Shown: positions 6,601 to 9,106 of the stretch, one piece after another
Layout of the letters: each line of letters starts with the position of its first letter
Numbering within the stretch: the first letter of the stretch is position 1
Origin: Sulfidibacterium sp036244975
GTDB lineage: Bacteria; Bacteroidota; Bacteroidia; Bacteroidales; F082
Length of the DNA: 9,106 nt
Reading direction: 5' to 3'
NCBI GenBank assembly: GCA_036244975.1
Contig: BTTE01000081.1
Location: 1 to 9,106, forward strand
Position numbers and translations under genes: made by a program
The notes under the pieces: generated by a model
Database searches by the model: none
The model's input: only the letters and a program-made list of their open reading frames with translations
What the model was told of the DNA's origin: nothing

Positions 6601-6653
6601 ATTTTTATATTTTGCTTTAAACCAGCCGATAAAACTTAGTTTTTTGTTTCTAT

Positions 6654-6684
6654 GGCTGTAAAAATAGCAAATTACAAAACAGCC
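6654..6684 (-). repeat. Inverted repeat after the TonB-domain gene
   Basis: GGCTGT (6654-6659) and ACAGCC (6679-6684) form a perfect 6-bp stem with a 19-base A/T-rich loop, between the TonB-repeat gene and the acetolactate decarboxylase gene. It could end the upstream transcript, but the loop is large and no T run follows on the minus strand, so the role is unclear. Confidence 0.3.
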
Positions 6685-6699
6685 CTTCCTTCATGCACA

Positions 6700-7827
6700 T
6701 CATTCCAACGTAAACTTAACCGGTAAATTAAAACTGACGCGTACAGGTTTTCCCCGTTGAGAACCCGGAATCCATCTCGGCATGTTACGAACAACTCTCA
6801 CCGCTTCGTCATCTAACAATGGTACTCCTCTCAACACACGAACATGCGTAATGGAGCCATCGCCTTCCACTACAAATTGGAGAAAAACCCTACCCTGTAG
6901 ATGCATCTTTTTGGCTTCCTCCGGATATCTTATATTTTCGGTAAGATACTGCATCAACGCTCCTATTCCCCCGGGAAAGGATGGCATTTTGTCAACCACG
7001 ACAAAAACCATCCCCGGTCGGTAATAAGAAAACGTTTTACCATGAATAATTGTCCGGAAAATTTTTGATGTAGTAGAATCTACCTGCCTGTAATCAAATA
7101 CCACCGGAACATAAAGTTGAACAGCCACCGCCTGGTTATGCAGGAATGCCGGTTCCGCGACGGGTAGATTTCTCACCACACGCATGGCTTCATAGTCGTA
7201 AGCATCAAGTTGGGCAGTATCCTTTCTGACCGAAACGTGTGTAATACTGTCATTGGGTTTCACAACAAAATAAACATTAACGGTATCTGTCACACTGTCT
7301 TTCAAAATGGACACAGGATAATGCAAATGATGTTGGATGAAGCCTTCAATACCACTAATTGCATCCGCATTAAACGACGGATAAACATCTACCCGGGCAT
7401 AAACTCTCTCTTCGTCCGGAGCATGAATGTTAAAAGTAAAAGGCAACGTGTAGCGTACTCTCACAGGTTTTCCATTGATAAGTCCGGGTTTCCATTTCGG
7501 CATTTGGGCCACCACCTGCATAGCTTCACTATCACAGCCATAGCCAATTCCTTTCAGAACTTTTATATGCGAAATACTGCCATCCCGCTCCACCACGAAC
7601 CCCACATAAACCTTTCCTGACACCCCGTTTTTCATAGCATCTTCAGGATATTGTAAATGAGAGGCCAAAAACTTTACTCTGGCCTGAACCCCTCCGGGAT
7701 ATTCCGGCTTTTGTTGCGCCACTGCATGAATGGTGGTATCGGCTGCTGTTTGGGCTGATGAAATGTTTCCGCTGAAAAGAAAGGTTATAATAATAAAAAA
7801 GTGAAGAAAGGGTTTTAATTTTCTCAT
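6700..7827 (-). CDS. Secreted protein of three tandem TonB C-terminal domains
   Basis: A 375-residue exported protein. The signal peptide has a basic start, a hydrophobic core at about 7-19 and a likely cut after Ala25 (ISSA/Q). The rest is three TonB_C-type domains: about 40-134, 148-246 and 280-375. The first and third carry the canonical series: YPGG or FPGG, YPEDA or YPEEA, G-x-V-x-x-x-F-V-V-x-x-D-G-S-I, a DxEAxxVV helix, WKPG or WIPG, GKPVRV and a final LP strand. The middle copy has lost the PGG and W-x-PG motifs but keeps the fold pattern (VNVYFVVKPNDSITHVSVRK and YEAMRVVRNLP). There is no membrane anchor left after signal cleavage and no Pro-rich linker, so it is not a working TonB in the classical sense. 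It may bind outer-membrane receptors or peptidoglycan in the periplasm. The partner is unknown. Confidence 0.87.
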   Translation of the reverse strand: MRKLKPFLHFFIIITFLFSGNISSAQTAADTTIHAVAQQKPEYPGGVQARVKFLASHLQYPEDAMKNGVSGKVYVGFVVERDGSISHIKVLKGIGYGCDSEAMQVVAQMPKWKPGLINGKPVRVRYTLPFTFNIHAPDEERVYARVDVYPSFNADAISGIEGFIQHHLHYPVSILKDSVTDTVNVYFVVKPNDSITHVSVRKDTAQLDAYDYEAMRVVRNLPVAEPAFLHNQAVAVQLYVPVVFDYRQVDSTTSKIFRTIIHGKTFSYYRPGMVFVVVDKMPSFPGGIGALMQYLTENIRYPEEAKKMHLQGRVFLQFVVEGDGSITHVRVLRGVPLLDDEAVRVVRNMPRWIPGSQRGKPVRVSFNLPVKFTLE

Positions 7828-7841
7828 AATCTATTTTTTAT

Positions 7842-7849
7842 CAAAAATA
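7842..7849 (-). promoter_or_regulatory. Candidate -7 element for the TonB-repeat gene
   Basis: On the minus strand this reads TATTTTTG, matching TAnnTTTG, 14 bases before the start codon at 7827. A CTG (plus-strand CAG at 7869-7871) lies 19 bases upstream as a poor -33 TTG. The leader would be very short. Confidence 0.4.
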
Positions 7850-7921
7850 TGAAAAGCACAGCAAAAATCAGCTGTCCGAAAAAATTCTTTTTTAAATTCG
7901 GGCACATAAACAAATATTTCC

Positions 7922-7929
7922 TACTTTTG
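7922..7929 (+). promoter_or_regulatory. -7 promoter element of the rpsF operon
   Basis: TACTTTTG matches the Bacteroidota -7 consensus TAnnTTTG, 43 bases before the rpsF start codon. No exact TTG is found at -33; a TTC at 7897-7899 is the closest. The leader would be A/T-rich, with a small AU hairpin (TTAATT/AATTAA, 7950-7965) just before the ATG. Confidence 0.6.
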
Positions 7930-7972
7930 CACACCAAAAAATATAATTATTAATTAACTAATTAACAAAAAG

Positions 7973-8341
7973 ATGGTAAATCAGTATGAAACCGTTTTCA
8001 TTTTAACTCCCGTTTTATCTGAAGATCAGGTAAAGGAAACGGTAAAGACTTACGAGAAGCTCATCACCGGCAATGGTGGCGAGATTGTAAATCGTGAGAA
8101 CTGGGGCATGCGCAAACTGGCGTATCCCATTCAGAAAAAATCGACAGGATTTTATAATCTGTTTGAATACAGGGTAGACGGCCAATTCATTGAAAAGCTG
8201 GAAGTTCAGTACAAACGCGATGAAAAGGTATTACGCTTTTTAACCGTTAAACTTGACAAGCATGCCATTGCTTACAGCGAAAAACGGCGGAAGAAATTTG
8301 CTGACAGCAAAAAAGTGAAAACTGCTGAAAAGAAAGCTTAA
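7973..8341 (+). CDS. rpsF: 30S ribosomal protein bS6
   Basis: Ribosomal protein bS6, 122 residues. It sits on the 30S platform, where it binds bS18 and 16S rRNA. The sequence begins with the typical YETVFILTPVLSEDQV strand-helix, continues with NWGMRKLAYPIQKKSTGFYNLFEY (34-57) and YKRDEKVLRFLTVKLD (80-95), and ends in a basic Lys-rich tail usual for the family. It is the first gene of the rpsF-rpsR-rplI operon, with a 34-base gap to rpsR. The start region is A-rich and has no Shine-Dalgarno, as expected in Bacteroidota. In this phylum bS6, bS18 and bS21 form the pocket that hides the 3' end of 16S rRNA. Confidence 0.97.
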   Translation: MVNQYETVFILTPVLSEDQVKETVKTYEKLITGNGGEIVNRENWGMRKLAYPIQKKSTGFYNLFEYRVDGQFIEKLEVQYKRDEKVLRFLTVKLDKHAIAYSEKRRKKFADSKKVKTAEKKA

Positions 8342-8375
8342 TCCATACTCAATTTAAACTTTAAAAAATAAAATC

Positions 8376-8642
8376 ATGGCACAGAATTCAGATATAAGAT
8401 ATTTAACACCGATTGCAGTAGATACCACTAAGAAGAAATACTGCCGGTTCAAGAAAAACCGCATCAAATACATCGATTATAAAGATGCTGACTTTTTGCT
8501 CCGTTTTGTTAACGAACAAGGCAAAATCCTGCCCCGTCGTATCACAGGTACTTCGACTAAATACCAGAGAAAAGTGGCCAAAGCCGTTAAAAGAGCCCGC
8601 CACCTTGCTTTGATGCCTTATGTTGCTGACTTATTAAAATAA
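8376..8642 (+). CDS. rpsR: 30S ribosomal protein bS18
   Basis: Ribosomal protein bS18, 88 residues, partner of bS6 on the 30S platform. Typical signatures are KKKYCRFKKNRIKYIDYKDA (19-38), LLRFVNEQGKILPRRITGTS (41-60) and KYQRKVAKAVKRARHLALMPY (62-82), with a highly basic composition. The leader before the ATG is A/T-rich with no Shine-Dalgarno. rplI follows after 15 bases. In Bacteroidota ribosomes bS18 also contacts the sequestered anti-Shine-Dalgarno tail of 16S rRNA. Confidence 0.97.
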   Translation: MAQNSDIRYLTPIAVDTTKKKYCRFKKNRIKYIDYKDADFLLRFVNEQGKILPRRITGTSTKYQRKVAKAVKRARHLALMPYVADLLK

Positions 8643-8650
8643 AAGGGAGG
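8643..8650 (+). promoter_or_regulatory. Strong Shine-Dalgarno before rplI
   Basis: AAGGGAGG starts directly after the rpsR stop codon and ends 7 bases before the rplI ATG. It pairs with the CCUCCUU end of 16S rRNA over 8 positions with one G-U wobble. None of the other nine genes in the window has such a site, which makes it unusual for this phylum. Confidence 0.75.
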
Positions 8651-8657
8651 AAAAACA

Positions 8658-9106
8658 ATGGAGATTATTTTAAAACAAGATGTTACCGGTGTAGGTTATA
8701 AAAACGACCTCGTTACCGTAAAAGATGGCTACGCCCGCAATTATTTGATTCCCAAAGGAATGGCTGCTATTGCTACCCCTTCCGCCAGAAAAGTGCTGGC
8801 CGAAGTGAAAAAGCAACAGGCCTACAAAGAAGAAAAAATCAGAAAAGAAGCGGAAAAAATTGTCAAAGTGCTCGAAGGTGCACAGTTGACCATTGGCGTG
8901 AAAGCCAGTACAAAAGGGAAAATTTTCGGCTCGGTGAACAACATTATGATTGCTGATGCCATTAAAGAACAGAAAAAGGTGGAAATCGACCGTAAGAAGA
9001 TAGAGATTAGCGGCGAAGCTATTAAAGAAGTGGGCGCCTACAAAGCTACCGTCAAACTGCACAAAGACATTATCGTTGAACTGGCATTGGATGTAAAAGC
9101 TGAATA
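8658..9106 (+). CDS. rplI: 50S ribosomal protein bL9, cut at its stop codon
   Basis: Ribosomal protein bL9, which binds 23S rRNA at the base of the L1 stalk and helps keep reading frame. Reading from the ATG at 8658 gives 149 sense codons to the end of the window; the last two bases, TA, are probably the start of the stop codon, so the protein is essentially complete and of normal family length (about 148-150). Visible: MEIILKQDVTGVGYKNDLVTVKDGYARNYLIP-type N domain (residues 1-32, with the GYARNYLIPKGMA signature), a Lys/Glu-rich connecting helix (about 45-72) and the C domain with KGKIFGSVNNIMIADAI (86-102) and VELALDV near the end. It is the third gene of the rpsF operon and the only gene here with a clear Shine-Dalgarno sequence. 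Confidence 0.96.
   Translation, partial: MEIILKQDVTGVGYKNDLVTVKDGYARNYLIPKGMAAIATPSARKVLAEVKKQQAYKEEKIRKEAEKIVKVLEGAQLTIGVKASTKGKIFGSVNNIMIADAIKEQKKVEIDRKKIEISGEAIKEVGAYKATVKLHKDIIVELALDVKAE

Noticed and set aside
7210..7620. 136-codon open frame on the plus strand
   Set aside because: It is antisense to the three-TonB-domain gene, which has a signal peptide and clear domain repeats; no features of its own.
7930..7972. S6:S18-binding regulatory RNA in the rpsF leader
   Set aside because: The leader is only about 40 bases, A/T-rich, and lacks the CCG-bearing stem-loop of the known S6:S18 motif.
8670..9062. 130-codon open frame on the minus strand
   Set aside because: It is wholly antisense to rplI; the Phe/His-rich translation is the mirror of the Lys/Glu-rich bL9 sequence.

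Overview
The window is a piece of chromosome from a member of the Bacteroidota. The signs are TAnnTTTG-type -7 promoter elements (before the genes at 1456, 7973 and probably 7827), A/T-rich start regions almost without Shine-Dalgarno sequences, a lipoprotein, TonB C-terminal-domain repeats and a bS6-bS18-bL9 operon. The exact family cannot be fixed from the sequence, but an anaerobic or marine Bacteroidales-like lineage would fit. There is no rRNA, tRNA, IS element, phage gene or CRISPR array, and no gap longer than 300 bases.

Layout. 61-1257 (-): AAA-type ATPase of the AAA_14/DUF4143 class. 1456-2131 (+): two overlapping genes, a four-helix membrane protein and a 69-residue Xre-type repressor-like protein. 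They sit behind a good Bacteroidota promoter embedded in a 21-bp-periodic repeat and are followed by a hairpin terminator candidate. 2215-5696 (-): a tight three-gene operon, in transcription order a secernin/C69-type N-terminal-nucleophile hydrolase (4-bp ATGA overlap), a class III PLP aminotransferase-fold enzyme (12-bp gap), and an uncharacterised protein with the hallmarks of a kinase/phosphotransferase fold. 5800-6600 (-): acetolactate decarboxylase with a lipoprotein signal. 6700-7827 (-): secreted protein made of three TonB C-terminal domains. 7973-9106 (+): rpsF-rpsR-rplI, with rplI running to the last base of the window.

How they work together. The secernin-aminotransferase-kinase operon is the best candidate for an undescribed pathway. 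An amidohydrolase, a kinase-like protein and a class III PLP enzyme together recall the known pairing of a hydroxylysine kinase with a phospho-lyase of the class III fold. The substrate is unknown and the idea is inference. The membrane-protein/Xre pair looks like a self-regulating module. The ribosomal operon is conventional, except that rplI alone among the ten genes carries a strong Shine-Dalgarno sequence. This is of interest because bS6 and bS18, encoded just upstream, help hide the anti-Shine-Dalgarno in Bacteroidota ribosomes.
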